Assembly (NCBI RefSeq): GCF_945957355.1
Contig: NZ_CAMFKM010000003.1
Coordinates: forward strand, 372,001 to 436,000
Length of the DNA: 64,000 nt
Direction: 5' to 3'
Origin: an uncultured Reyranella sp.
Lineage (GTDB): Bacteria; Pseudomonadota; Alphaproteobacteria; Reyranellales; Reyranellaceae
Positions 27,916-37,574 of this stretch are shown one piece after another. The notes below the pieces were generated by a model. It ran no database searches. It was not told where the DNA came from and worked only from the letters and a program-made list of their open reading frames with translations. Numbering within the stretch: position 1 is the first letter of the stretch; every line of letters starts with the position of its first letter. The position numbers and the translations under genes are program-made.

Positions 27916-28887
27916 TCAGAGCCTGCGCATAACGATCTGCGAGCCGCCGCCCCAGATCGGGAGATAGGCCATCTTGTAGCCGGCGCCGCCGGTCACGATC
28001 GGATGGATCGCCTCGGAAGAGGAGGCGACGTCCTTGCCCTCATCGAACAGATACTGCTGGACCCGCTTGATGTCCCAGCCCTCGTGGCGGGCGATTTTCT
28101 CGGCGAGTTCGAGCGGCAGCAGAAGCACCTGTTCGCCTCGCGCGCTCTTGCGGCTCTGGCCCGACATCACGATCTCGGCACGCATGCCGGCGACGACCGG
28201 GTCGAGGATCGCTTGCGGTGTCGCGCCCTCGCCGTCGCCGGGCAGCACCTCGGCCGTGCCAGAAATGCCCATCACCGTGAGGGCGCTCTCGTTCTTCGCA
28301 AGCCCGTGGCGTTCCGTGAATGTCGGGAAGGGACCTTCACTCCTCTCGGCGAAGCACAGGGTGAACTTGGCAGGCTGGCCCATTGTCGCCATGTCGCCCG
28401 TGTCAGAGCGCGCACCGCCGATGTTGCGCAGGCAGAGCTGGAGGGCGCGGCCGATGCAGGCATTGGTGCGGTTGCCGGGACCGATGGTGTTCGTCAGGGC
28501 GTTGACGCCGAGCTGCTGCACGATCGGGCCGTGGAGGCAGAGCGCGACCGCGGCGCTGCCGGTGGTCGTGGCGATGCCGAGGAGATTGAAGTCGGGTTCG
28601 AGCACCGCCTGCGCCGCCGCCAGAACCACCGGCACCTCGGCCGGTACGCAGCCCGCGATCACGCATTGATAGGCTACGCTCTCGGGGGTGATGTCGCCGA
28701 ACATCGGCGGCATCATGCCTTGCGACTCCGAGCGGCCGCCGATGCCGGCGACCATCGCTTCCAGGCGCCGCCGGGTCGGCGGCACCAGGGGGAGGCCATC
28801 CGAGAGTTCGGCCTCCGTCAGGATCTGTTGTGCGCTCTCCCAAGCCGTCTGCTCGTCGACGACCGGCCAGCCGCACCACTCGTTCAT
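27916..28887 (-). CDS. Uncharacterised protein B of the selenoprotein operon (cysteine-poor paralog)
   Basis: A 323-residue soluble protein of unknown function, last in the minus-strand operon and overlapping the previous gene by ATGA. It is a clear paralog of the 345-residue protein before it. Both share GLPL(V)PPT near residue 35, an AGC..E.PVV segment, and NACIGRAL.L.L.N.GGA...GDM...G.PAKFTLCF (residues 142-179). Of the paralog's cysteines at 81, 113, 131, 135 and 179, only the equivalents Cys80 and Cys178 remain. The other positions are Ser111, Ala130 and Thr134 here. It may therefore be a non-catalytic partner in a heteromer. No signal peptide. Confidence 0.8.
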   Translation of the reverse strand: MNEWCGWPVVDEQTAWESAQQILTEAELSDGLPLVPPTRRRLEAMVAGIGGRSESQGMMPPMFGDITPESVAYQCVIAGCVPAEVPVVLAAAQAVLEPDFNLLGIATTTGSAAVALCLHGPIVQQLGVNALTNTIGPGNRTNACIGRALQLCLRNIGGARSDTGDMATMGQPAKFTLCFAERSEGPFPTFTERHGLAKNESALTVMGISGTAEVLPGDGEGATPQAILDPVVAGMRAEIVMSGQSRKSARGEQVLLLPLELAEKIARHEGWDIKRVQQYLFDEGKDVASSSEAIHPIVTGGAGYKMAYLPIWGGGSQIVMRRL

Positions 28888-29921
28888 CGGGCGATGCGCG
28901 TGCAGGCGACGGTGGTGCCGCCGAATGACGGTATGAAGGCCGAATGCTTGCCTGGACCGCCCGCCACAGTGATGTGGATGTCGTTCGGATCACGGCCGAT
29001 CGCCAGCCAGTCCCCGTCGGGCTTGTGGCCGGTGCTCTCGTAGGTGGCGAGGTTCTCGCGGGAGATGCGCGACAGGTGGATGCGCGAGCGCTTCCAGAGT
29101 TCCTCCCGGATGCTCTCGATCGTGAAGCCATCACGCTTCAGGGTCGCCGCATGTTCGGGGCCGATGATGAGGAACATCGGGCCCTTGCCGTACACGGTGT
29201 TGGCACCCGGATTGGACATGCCGCCGGCGAAGGTGGTGAGCAGGCCGTCGCCCGTGGTCGAACCGTGATCGTTGAGATTATGCGGACCTTCGCCCGACAT
29301 CACCGTAACGACCGAGTCGGTGGGCGCGAAGCCGCGCTGCACGTGATAGGGCGTCCAGGGATTCTCCTCCTCGTTCTCGCCGAAGCAGAAGGTGAACTTG
29401 GCGGGATTGCCCTGGGTCGAGCGGTCCATCTCACCGGGCTTGGCGCCGGCTACGTTCAGCAACATCAGGCCGAGCGCGCGGCCGATCGTGGCATTGGCCT
29501 GGCGGCCCTGGCCGAAGCAGTTGGTGCCGCAGTTGATGTTGAGTTCGTGGCGGATCGGGCCGCTCACCATGACCATCGGGGCGCAGGAGTGAGTGGTCGC
29601 AAGCGTGCCGTGCAGATTGTAGTCCGGATCGAGCACGCCGCGCAGGGCGGCGGTCACGACGGGGAAGTATTCGGGCTTGCACCCGGCCATGACGGCGTTC
29701 GCGGCAAGCGCCTGCAGCGTCGGCACGATCTGGCGCGGCGGGACGGGCGGGTAGGGGCGATTGTCGCCCCGGACCGTCTCGACGAACTTCGCCACTTTGG
29801 CCTCGGTGGGCACGAAGAGCGGCATGCCGTCGCTCCAGCCCTGTTCGTTGGCGTACTCGTTGAAGGCCTCGACATCCATGTCGCCGATGTCGATCACTTC
29901 CTGGTCGGCGATGTCCTTCAT
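28884..29921 (-). CDS. Uncharacterised protein A of the selenoprotein operon (cysteine-rich paralog)
   Basis: A 345-residue soluble protein of unknown function. Its ATG overlaps the stop of the selenoprotein gene (ATGA), and its own stop overlaps the next start. Conserved features are GWSDGMPLFVPT (residues 28-39), AGCKPEYFPVV (Cys81), TTHSCAP (Cys113), a C-GTN-C pair (Cys131, Cys135) and NPAKFTFCFGE (Cys179). Five cysteines in blocks shared with its paralog suggest redox or metal chemistry. The translational coupling predicts 1:1 production with, and probably physical association to, the UGSC selenoprotein. Not recognisable as any named enzyme. Confidence 0.82.
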   Translation of the reverse strand: MKDIADQEVIDIGDMDVEAFNEYANEQGWSDGMPLFVPTEAKVAKFVETVRGDNRPYPPVPPRQIVPTLQALAANAVMAGCKPEYFPVVTAALRGVLDPDYNLHGTLATTHSCAPMVMVSGPIRHELNINCGTNCFGQGRQANATIGRALGLMLLNVAGAKPGEMDRSTQGNPAKFTFCFGENEEENPWTPYHVQRGFAPTDSVVTVMSGEGPHNLNDHGSTTGDGLLTTFAGGMSNPGANTVYGKGPMFLIIGPEHAATLKRDGFTIESIREELWKRSRIHLSRISRENLATYESTGHKPDGDWLAIGRDPNDIHITVAGGPGKHSAFIPSFGGTTVACTRIAR

Positions 29922-30436
29922 TTGCCCGTGGCCTCGGTCAATCCCTTGGTCGCTGCTTCGATACGTTCCCGCAGTTCTTCGGCATTGAGGCCGCCGACGG
30001 GATGCTTGACCACGATCAGGCGCGGTTCGACCTTGCGGGCCTTCGCCTGGGCGAGGACCAGCGGCTTGAATGTCTCAGTGGCGATCACGTAGGCGGTGAT
30101 GCCGAGCTTCTCGAGTTCGAGGCTGTCGTGGAAACTCCACGATGAACAGCTTCCTCAATCCCCTAAGGCGAGGAGTGCCGCCTTGTAGTTCTTGGCGACC
30201 TTCTCGATCAGTTCCTTCGGCGCCGGCTGGCTGGCGCTGTTCTTGGCGTGGAAATGGATGTTGTCGACCGGACGATGGGCGCCCAGCATGGCGCGTACGC
30301 CTTCCAGCAACTCACGAGCGTTCGGCTTGGAATTGGAGATCAGCGCAATGGCGTCCGTCGCCCAGTTGACCGGCTGCAACGTCACCTTGGCGGGGCCGGC
30401 GGCGGCCATTCCGAAGCTTGGATTGAAGATACGCAT
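29918..30436 (-). CDS. UGSC-motif selenoprotein (in-frame TGA read as selenocysteine)
   Basis: The frame starts at ATG 30436 with a GGAGG site upstream and would conventionally stop at the TGA at 30155-30157. Beyond it the same frame stays open for 78 codons and ends with TGA at 29918-29920, coupled to the next ATG. Full product: 172 residues with Sec94. The TGA falls exactly in the motif GD-U-GSC, so Sec94 and Cys97 form a U-x-x-C redox pair. The N-terminal part (ALISNSKPNARELLEGV; SASQPAPKELI) and C-terminal part (SSWSFHDSLELEKLGITAYVIATETF) together match the UGSC family of bacterial (seleno)proteins as I know it. A stable hairpin immediately follows the TGA. It is preceded by a thioredoxin-reductase-like gene, the likely reductant. 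Conventional gene callers would truncate it to 93 residues. Confidence 0.88.
30119..30157 (-). promoter_or_regulatory. Bacterial SECIS-like hairpin following the Sec TGA
   Basis: On the minus strand, counting from the base after TGA, positions 13-19 (TCGTGGA) pair perfectly with 23-29 (TCCACGA) around the loop GTT at 20-22. Below a 5'-side bulge (TTCA, 9-12), GCTG (5-8) pairs with CAGC (30-33). GAG spanning the TGA can pair with CTC (34-36). The apical loop begins with G about 20 bases after the TGA, and a bulged U lies in the stem, as described for bacterial SECIS elements bound by SelB. The hairpin is within the coding sequence, as expected in bacteria. Confidence 0.75.
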
Positions 30437-30453
30437 GTTCGCTTTCCTCCACG

Positions 30454-31323
30454 CTACTTGTTCAACGCCGCGATAACCGACTTGGCGGCGCGTTGGCCGT
30501 CCGCGATGGCGTTGGCCAGATATTCCTTCGAACCGGACCTTACGTCGCCGGCGGCAAACACCAGCGGCTGGGCAGTCTGGCCCGCTTCGTCAACAACGAT
30601 ATGCCCCGTGGCGTCGCGTGCAAGCGAATCCGGCAGGAATTCCGCAGCGGGAGACCGCCCCTCATAAACGAACACCGCATTGGTCGGAATTCGGTTTCGC
30701 TGGCCGCTATCTTCGACCGTGACGGCCTCGAGACCGTTGCTGCCTTCGAGACCGACGATGCGTCCCGGCATGGCCGTGACGCCTTCGGGGAGCGGGCCAT
30801 TCGGCGTGCCGAGCATGGTGATGTCGCTGGCGATGCCGACCAGGACGGCGGCCTCGTAGGGCGCCCAGCCGGTCGCGCCGGCGATGATCACGGGCTGGCC
30901 GGCATAGAGCGGCCCGTCGCAGTTCGCGCAGTGGGAAAGGCCACGTCCTTCATATTCCTCCTCGCCGGGGAGACCGAGCTTGCCCTTGCTCATGCCGGTC
31001 GCAACGACGAGGGATCGCGCCGTGTGGTGCTCGCCGTCGGCGGTCTCGATCTCGAAGGGCCCGTTGCCGGAAATCGCCGTCACTTCGCCGAAGCCGATCT
31101 CGACGCCGGCGACGACGGCGTCGTCGGTCAGGCGCGCGGCCATAGTCGTGCCGTCGAAGATCTCCTCGAAATCGTGCAACTGGCCCAGGTTGATGATTTC
31201 GCCGCCGGGCGCGAGCTTGTCGAGGCAGAGCGCCTTCAGGCCCGCGCGGGCGGCTTCGGTGGCGGCGGTCAGTCCGGCAGGACCGGCGCCAATGACGATC
31301 ACGTCGTAGGAAGGGGTGTCCAT
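30454..31323 (-). CDS. Thioredoxin-reductase-like FAD oxidoreductase
   Basis: A 289-residue flavoprotein of the low-molecular-weight thioredoxin reductase family. The FAD motif is IVIGAGPAGLTAATEAAR (residues 9-26), the redox disulfide CANC is Cys132/Cys135 (HCANCDGPLYAG), and the second FAD motif is VFAAGDVRSGS. The central pyridine-nucleotide site is unusual. Where the family has GGGDSA, this protein has IIAGATGWAPYEAA, and the HRRxxxRA arginines are not present (MLGTPNG). It may use NADH, ferredoxin or another donor. It is first in the operon, 17 bases before the UGSC selenoprotein, and divergent from livH. Confidence 0.86.
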   Translation of the reverse strand: MDTPSYDVIVIGAGPAGLTAATEAARAGLKALCLDKLAPGGEIINLGQLHDFEEIFDGTTMAARLTDDAVVAGVEIGFGEVTAISGNGPFEIETADGEHHTARSLVVATGMSKGKLGLPGEEEYEGRGLSHCANCDGPLYAGQPVIIAGATGWAPYEAAVLVGIASDITMLGTPNGPLPEGVTAMPGRIVGLEGSNGLEAVTVEDSGQRNRIPTNAVFVYEGRSPAAEFLPDSLARDATGHIVVDEAGQTAQPLVFAAGDVRSGSKEYLANAIADGQRAAKSVIAALNK

Positions 31324-31510
31324 GGTCGTCTTTAATCGGCACTTGTACCGGGGAGTGCAAGGGACAATTCCGGGACCGGACGGAGCTGGTCAAGCCTGAG
31401 CATCCTCCCGCGCCCCATTGTGGTCCGCGATTTGCAGGCCGTGCATCTTGAGCTTGCCAGTCCCCGAGAAAGCATCGTAGGTCGCAAAGGCAGGGAGACA
31501 GAAACAAGGC

Positions 31511-32425
<915 letters not shown>

Positions 32426-32428
32426 CGG

Positions 32429-33850
32429 ATGGGCCCGCGTCTCCCTCTCATGCTGAAGGATGCGGGCCTTACCGCCTTCGTCGCCGCGGCCCTCGGCATC
32501 TTCATCGTGGGCTTCCGCACCGTCGACCTGGGGGGCGGCAAGGGGCTGGGCTTCGACTATCACCTCGTCGATCTCGCGGTGGCCGTGGTCGTCATCTTCA
32601 TCGGCCGGCTCGGCCTCTCGATGGCGGCCAATGGTCTGCGCTGGCCGGCCATTGCGCTGGGTGTGGCGATGGTCGCGGCCGGCGCCTCGCCCATGAAGCT
32701 GCCGTCCGGCTTCCTGCACTGGTTCGTGGCGCTGGGCGGCGTACTGCTGGTGATCCGCGCGATCTGGCCATGGGCCAATGACGCCATGGGCGCTGCGGCG
32801 CGGACCCCGTCGGGTGTGGCGCTGGGCAAGGCCGGGTCCAAATGGTTTGGCTGGCTGTTGCTGGCCGCAGCGGTGCTGATGCCGTTCACGCCGTTCGCCG
32901 ACCAGAAGACGATGGATCTCGGCGTCCTGATCCTGACCTACGTGATGCTTGGCTGGGGGCTCAACATCGTGGTCGGCCTCGCCGGCCTGCTCGACCTGGG
33001 CTACGTCGCATTCTACGCGGTCGGCGCCTACGCCTATGCGCTGCTCAGCACGCAGTATGGACTGGGCTTCTGGACTGTCTTGCCGCTCGCCGGGATGATG
33101 GCGGCGCTGTTCGGCATCATGCTGGGTTTCCCGGTCCTGCGCCTGCGCGGCGACTACCTCGCCATCGTGACCCTCGGCTTCGGCGAGATCATCCGTCTCG
33201 TGCTGCTGAACTGGTTCGACCTCACCAACGGGCCGGCCGGCATCGGCTCGATCCCGGGACCGACCCTGTTCGGCGCCGTGTTCGCCGAGACGCCGCCGCC
33301 CGGCAAGCAGACTGTCTCGGAGATGCTGGGAATCGCCTTCGACGGCAATCACCGGCTGATCTTCCTCTATTACATCATCCTCGGCCTGGCCCTGATCACC
33401 AACCTCTTCACCCAGCGCATGCGGCGCCTGCCGGTCGGTCGCGCCTGGGAGGCGTTGCGCGAGGACGAGACCGCTTGCCAGGCGCTCGGCATCAATCCGA
33501 CCAACACCAAGCTCACGGCCTTCGCCATCGGCGCCATGTTCGCGGGCTTTGCCGGTTCCTTCTTTGCCGCCAAGCAGCGCTTCATCAGCCCCGAGAGCTT
33601 CGTGTTCATCGAGTCGGCGATCATCCTGGCCATCGTCGTCCTGGGCGGCATGGGCAGCCAGATCGGCGTGGTGCTGGCGGCCGTGCTGTTGATCGGCCTG
33701 CCAGAATGGTTCCGGGACCTCGGCAATTACCGCATGCTGGCCTTCGGCCTCGCCATGGTCCTGATCATGGTGTTCAAGCCGCGCGGGCTCATTTCCCATC
33801 GCGAGCCGTCGATACGGTTGCATCCCGCCGGCTCGGGAGGCGGGGGATGA
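32429..33850 (+). CDS. livM: Branched-chain amino acid ABC transporter permease LivM, with N-terminal extension
   Basis: A 473-residue permease. The LivM core (from about residue 165) has [54 protein letters not shown] and a C-terminal [28 protein letters not shown]. The first about 150 residues form four additional hydrophobic segments, making it longer than minimal LivM proteins (about 320-360) but similar to the LivM forms with a DUF3382-like N-terminal region. It starts 4 bases after livH and its stop overlaps the livG start (ATGA). Confidence 0.94.
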   Translation: MGPRLPLMLKDAGLTAFVAAALGIFIVGFRTVDLGGGKGLGFDYHLVDLAVAVVVIFIGRLGLSMAANGLRWPAIALGVAMVAAGASPMKLPSGFLHWFVALGGVLLVIRAIWPWANDAMGAAARTPSGVALGKAGSKWFGWLLLAAAVLMPFTPFADQKTMDLGVLILTYVMLGWGLNIVVGLAGLLDLGYVAFYAVGAYAYALLSTQYGLGFWTVLPLAGMMAALFGIMLGFPVLRLRGDYLAIVTLGFGEIIRLVLLNWFDLTNGPAGIGSIPGPTLFGAVFAETPPPGKQTVSEMLGIAFDGNHRLIFLYYIILGLALITNLFTQRMRRLPVGRAWEALREDETACQALGINPTNTKLTAFAIGAMFAGFAGSFFAAKQRFISPESFVFIESAIILAIVVLGGMGSQIGVVLAAVLLIGLPEWFRDLGNYRMLAFGLAMVLIMVFKPRGLISHREPSIRLHPAGSGGGG

Positions 33851-34648
33851 CCTCATCGCTGATCGAGATCGAGCACCTCACCATGCGCTTCGGCGGGCTG
33901 GTCGCGATAGACGACGTCTCGTTCTCGGCGCGATCGCAGGAGATTACCGCAGTCATCGGTCCCAACGGCGCCGGCAAGACGACGGTCTTCAACTGCATCA
34001 CCGGCTTCTACAAGCCGACGATCGGCCGGCTGACCCTGCGTGGCGCTGGCGGCGAATTCCTGCTCGAACGGATGCGCGGCCACGAGATCGGTCAGAAGGC
34101 CCGGGTGGCTCGTACCTTCCAGAATATCCGTCTGTTTCCCGGCATGACCGTGCTGGAGAACCTGATGGTGGCGCAGCACAACAAGCTGATGCGCGCCTCG
34201 GGCTGGAGCCTGCTGGGTCTTGTTGGCGTGGCGAGCTTCCGGCGGGCCGAGGCGGCCGCGGTCGACCTGGCGCGGCTCTGGCTGGAGCGCATCGGTCTGG
34301 TGGCGGATGCCGACCGTCCGGCCGGCGAGCTGCCCTATGGCGCCCAGCGGCGCCTCGAGATCGCCCGGGCCATGTGCACCGAGCCGGTGCTGCTCTGCCT
34401 GGACGAGCCGGCGGCCGGTCTCAACCCGCGCGAATCGGCCGAACTCAACCAGCTGCTGGTTTCGATCAGAGACCGGGACGGGATCGGCGTGCTGCTGATC
34501 GAGCACGACATGAGCGTCGTGATGAACATTTCCGACCACATCGTCGTCCTCGACTATGGCCGCAAGATCGCCGAGGGGGATCCGCTGGCGGTGCGCGGCA
34601 ACCCGGCGGTGATTCGCGCCTATCTCGGCACCGACGAGGAGGCGATCG

Positions 34649-34656
<8 letters not shown>
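33847..34656 (+). CDS. livG: Branched-chain amino acid ABC transporter ATP-binding protein LivG
   Basis: A 269-residue ATPase. Walker A is GPNGAGKTT, the Q-loop lies in [25 protein letters not shown], the signature region is [15 protein letters not shown], Walker B is [13 protein letters not shown], and the H-loop is [15 protein letters not shown]. The PYGxQRR signature and NP after the D-loop are typical of LivG. ATG at 33847 overlaps the livM stop. Its own stop lies 8 bases inside livF. Confidence 0.95.
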
Positions 34657-35373
<717 letters not shown>

Positions 35374-35377
<4 letters not shown>

Positions 35378-35736
35378 GCCCGCTCGACACCTTCATGTTC
35401 GACTGGTTCGGCGACACGCTGTTCAACGTGGTGCTGTTCAACATCGTGCTGATCGGGCCGGCGTCGTTCGCCGCCGGGCACGCCGTGGCTCTCACCTGGC
35501 GACCCTGGCCGCAGATCGTATTCTACACGGCGCTCCTGTCGGCGACCCTGCGCTTCCTCGACTATGCGCTGGCCAATGGCGAGTTATGGTCGTTGGCGGG
35601 ATTTGTACTGGGCTGGGCCGTGCAACTGGCGATCGCGGCCTTCGCCTTCAGGCTCACGCGCGCGCGCCAGATGGTGCGCCAATATCCATGGCTTTACCGG
35701 CGCAAAGGCTTGCTGGGCTGGGACGAGCGGCCCTAA
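35374..35736 (+). CDS. Small membrane protein next to the Liv transporter (DUF6867-like)
   Basis: A 120-residue protein with three hydrophobic segments (about residues 18-36, 50-62 and 70-90) and a basic C-terminus (RQMVRQYPWLYRRKGLLGWDERP). Coupled to livF by ATGA and located before the binding-protein gene. The length, context and C-terminal YRRKGLLGW segment correspond to the DUF6867 proteins that accompany Liv operons in alphaproteobacteria, as far as I recall. It may be an accessory membrane component of the importer. Function unproven. Confidence 0.75.
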
Positions 35737-35749
35737 TGTAACAGCCATG

Positions 35750-35765
35750 CTCCGCCAGTGCGGAG
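35750..35765 (+). other. Intergenic hairpin between the membrane protein and binding-protein genes
   Basis: CTCCGC-CAGT-GCGGAG is a perfect 6-bp stem with a 4-base loop, 27 bases before the binding-protein ATG. There is no T-run after it, so it is not a terminator. Hairpins here could stabilise the downstream mRNA and raise binding-protein output over the membrane components. Confidence 0.35.
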
Positions 35766-35791
35766 GAGGCTCAACGACAAGGGAGACCCGG

Positions 35792-36904
35792 ATGAAGAAG
35801 ATGTACGGCACACTGGCCGTCGCAGCCGTCGCACTGATGGCGACGCCCGCGTTCGCCCAGATCAAGATCGGCTCGGCCGGTCCGATGACCGGTTCCAACG
35901 CGGCGTTCGGCGAGCAGCTCCGTCGCGGCGCCGAGATGGCGGTCGCGGACATCAATGCCGCCGGCGGCGTCAACGGCCAGAAGCTCGAACTGGTGATCGG
36001 CGACGATGCCTGCGATCCCAAGCAGGCGACCGCGGTCGCCAACAAGATGGTTTCGGACAAGGTCGTGTTCGTGGCCGGCCACTTCTGTTCGGGTTCGTCG
36101 ATCCCGGCCTCGGACATCTACAAGGAAGGCAAGATCCTGCAGATCACGCCGGCCTCGACCAATCCGAAGCTGACGGACGACGCCGCTTCCAAGGGCAACA
36201 CCACGGTGTTCCGCACCTGCGGCCGTGACGACGTGCAGGGCACGACGGTCGGCAACTACATCCTGAAGAACAACAAGACCGCCAAGGTCGCGATCCTTCA
36301 CGACAAGTCGCCGTACGGCAAAGGCGTGGCCGACGAGACCAAGAAGGCCCTGAACAAGGGTGGTCTGCGCGAGGCCATGTACGAGGCCTACAACGACACC
36401 GACAAGGACTTCGCCGCGCTGATCAACAAGATGAAGCAGGCGAAGATCGACATCATCGTGCTGGGCGGCTACCACACCGCGGGTGCGCTGATCATCAAAC
36501 AGGCGCGCGAGCAGGGCCTGGCCGCGAACATGATGGGCTTCGACGCGCTCGAGACCGCTGAGTTCGCCCAACTGGGCGGCGCGGCGACCAACGGCGTGAT
36601 GATGTCGTTCCCGCCGAAGGCCGAGGACGACCCCAAGAATGCCGCCCTCGTTAAGAAATTCCGTGACGCCAAGTACAACCCGGAAGGCTACACGCTGTTC
36701 AGCTACGCCGCCGTGAAGGCCTGGGCCGATGCCGCCAACAAGGCGAAGTCGGTCGAGGCAGCCAAGGTCGCCGCGGCGCTGCGCTCGGGCAAGTACGACT
36801 CGGCCGTCGGCGTGCTCGAATTCGACGCCAAGGGCGACATCAAGGACGCGGTCTACGACATCTACGTCTGGAAGGACGGCAAGTCGGCTCCGATGAAGAA
36901 GTAG
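35792..36904 (+). CDS. livK: Branched-chain amino acid ABC transporter substrate-binding protein
   Basis: A 370-residue periplasmic protein. Sec signal peptide of about 22 residues (KKMYGTLAVAAVALMATPAFA, then QIKIGSAGP). The periplasmic-binding type 1 fold is seen in GPMTGSNAAFGEQLRRGAEMAVADINAAGGVNG, a disulfide-forming pair in DDACDPKQA and HFCSGSS, ILHDKSPYGKG and VLGGYHTAGALIIKQAREQGL. ATG at 35792 has a GGGAG site. Last gene of the Liv operon, followed by a strong terminator. Confidence 0.95.
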   Translation: MKKMYGTLAVAAVALMATPAFAQIKIGSAGPMTGSNAAFGEQLRRGAEMAVADINAAGGVNGQKLELVIGDDACDPKQATAVANKMVSDKVVFVAGHFCSGSSIPASDIYKEGKILQITPASTNPKLTDDAASKGNTTVFRTCGRDDVQGTTVGNYILKNNKTAKVAILHDKSPYGKGVADETKKALNKGGLREAMYEAYNDTDKDFAALINKMKQAKIDIIVLGGYHTAGALIIKQAREQGLAANMMGFDALETAEFAQLGGAATNGVMMSFPPKAEDDPKNAALVKKFRDAKYNPEGYTLFSYAAVKAWADAANKAKSVEAAKVAAALRSGKYDSAVGVLEFDAKGDIKDAVYDIYVWKDGKSAPMKK

Positions 36905-36928
36905 GGCAGACGAGCTCTGCGATGGAGG

Positions 36929-36958
36929 GGCCCGGCTTCAGCCGGGCCTTTTCTTTTT
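36929..36958. terminator. Strong rho-independent terminator, shared by convergent genes
   Basis: GGCCCGGC-TTCA-GCCGGGCC (8 bp, 4-base loop) followed by TTTTCTTTTT. It lies 24 bases after the livK stop. The stop codon of the convergent Ada-type gene (36938) falls within the hairpin. In the plus direction it has the classic T-run. On the minus strand the upstream A-run would also give a U-tract only on one side, so termination is mainly plus-directed. Confidence 0.88.
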
Positions 36959-37516
36959 GGCGGCGAGCCGGCGTATGTCGCTAGGCGTGCGCTTGTAGAC
37001 TTCGGCGAAGACGGCGTTGAAGCGGCGCAGGCTTGCGAAGCCAGCGCGCGCTGCGACCTCGATCATCGGCACCCTGGTCTGATCGAGCAGGCGCTTGGCG
37101 CGTTGGACGCGCTGTGTTCGCGCGACCTGCAGCGGGCTTGCGCCGATGTGGCGTTGGAACAGCCGGTCGAGATGGCGCGTGCCGACGCCCAGTCGTTCAG
37201 CTAGATCGTCGACGCCTCCGCGGTCGAGCGCGCCGTCACGGATCAGCCGCAGGGCGCGCTGCACCGTCGTGCGTGAGCCCAGCCACGCCGGCGAGAAGGG
37301 GGCCGTCTCGGGACGACAGCGCAGGCACGGGCGGAAGCCAGCAACCTCCGCTGCGGCGGCCGTCGGATAGAACTGGACGTTCCTGCCCTGGGCGGGGCGC
37401 ACCGGACAGACCGGACGACAGTAGATGCGGGTGGTGCGCACGCCGGAGAAGAAGCGGCCATCGTAGCGACGGTCGCGACCGATGCGGGCGCGTTCGCAGA
37501 CCTCGGGGTCGAGCAT
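36938..37516 (-). CDS. Ada-type Zn-binding/AraC-family transcriptional regulator (AdaA-like)
   Basis: A 192-residue protein from ATG 37516. An N-terminal Ada metal-binding domain (DPEVCERARIGRDRRYDGRFF ... TRIYCRPVCPVRPAQGRNVQFY ... GFRPCLRCRPE) holds the four zinc cysteines, one of which accepts methyl groups from phosphotriesters in the Ada family. A C-terminal AraC helix-turn-helix follows (DLAERLGVGTRHLDRLFQRHIGASP; VAARAGFASLRRFNAVF). It lacks the methyltransferase or AlkA glycosylase domains of full-length Ada/AlkA proteins. It is probably a methylation-damage-responsive activator. Divergent from a GNAT gene, which it might control. Confidence 0.88.
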   Translation of the reverse strand: MLDPEVCERARIGRDRRYDGRFFSGVRTTRIYCRPVCPVRPAQGRNVQFYPTAAAAEVAGFRPCLRCRPETAPFSPAWLGSRTTVQRALRLIRDGALDRGGVDDLAERLGVGTRHLDRLFQRHIGASPLQVARTQRVQRAKRLLDQTRVPMIEVAARAGFASLRRFNAVFAEVYKRTPSDIRRLAAKKKRPG

Positions 37517-37574
37517 GACGATGGAGTCCGATTCCGGCGAGTCGACTTTCACCACTCATGTTACTTCGCGCGGC

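Noticed and set aside
30155-30157. The TGA at 30155 as an ordinary stop codon of a 93-residue protein
   Set aside because: The frame stays open for 78 codons, the codon lies in a GD-U-GSC motif, a SECIS-like hairpin follows, and the true end is coupled to the next gene. All fit a Sec codon better than a stop.
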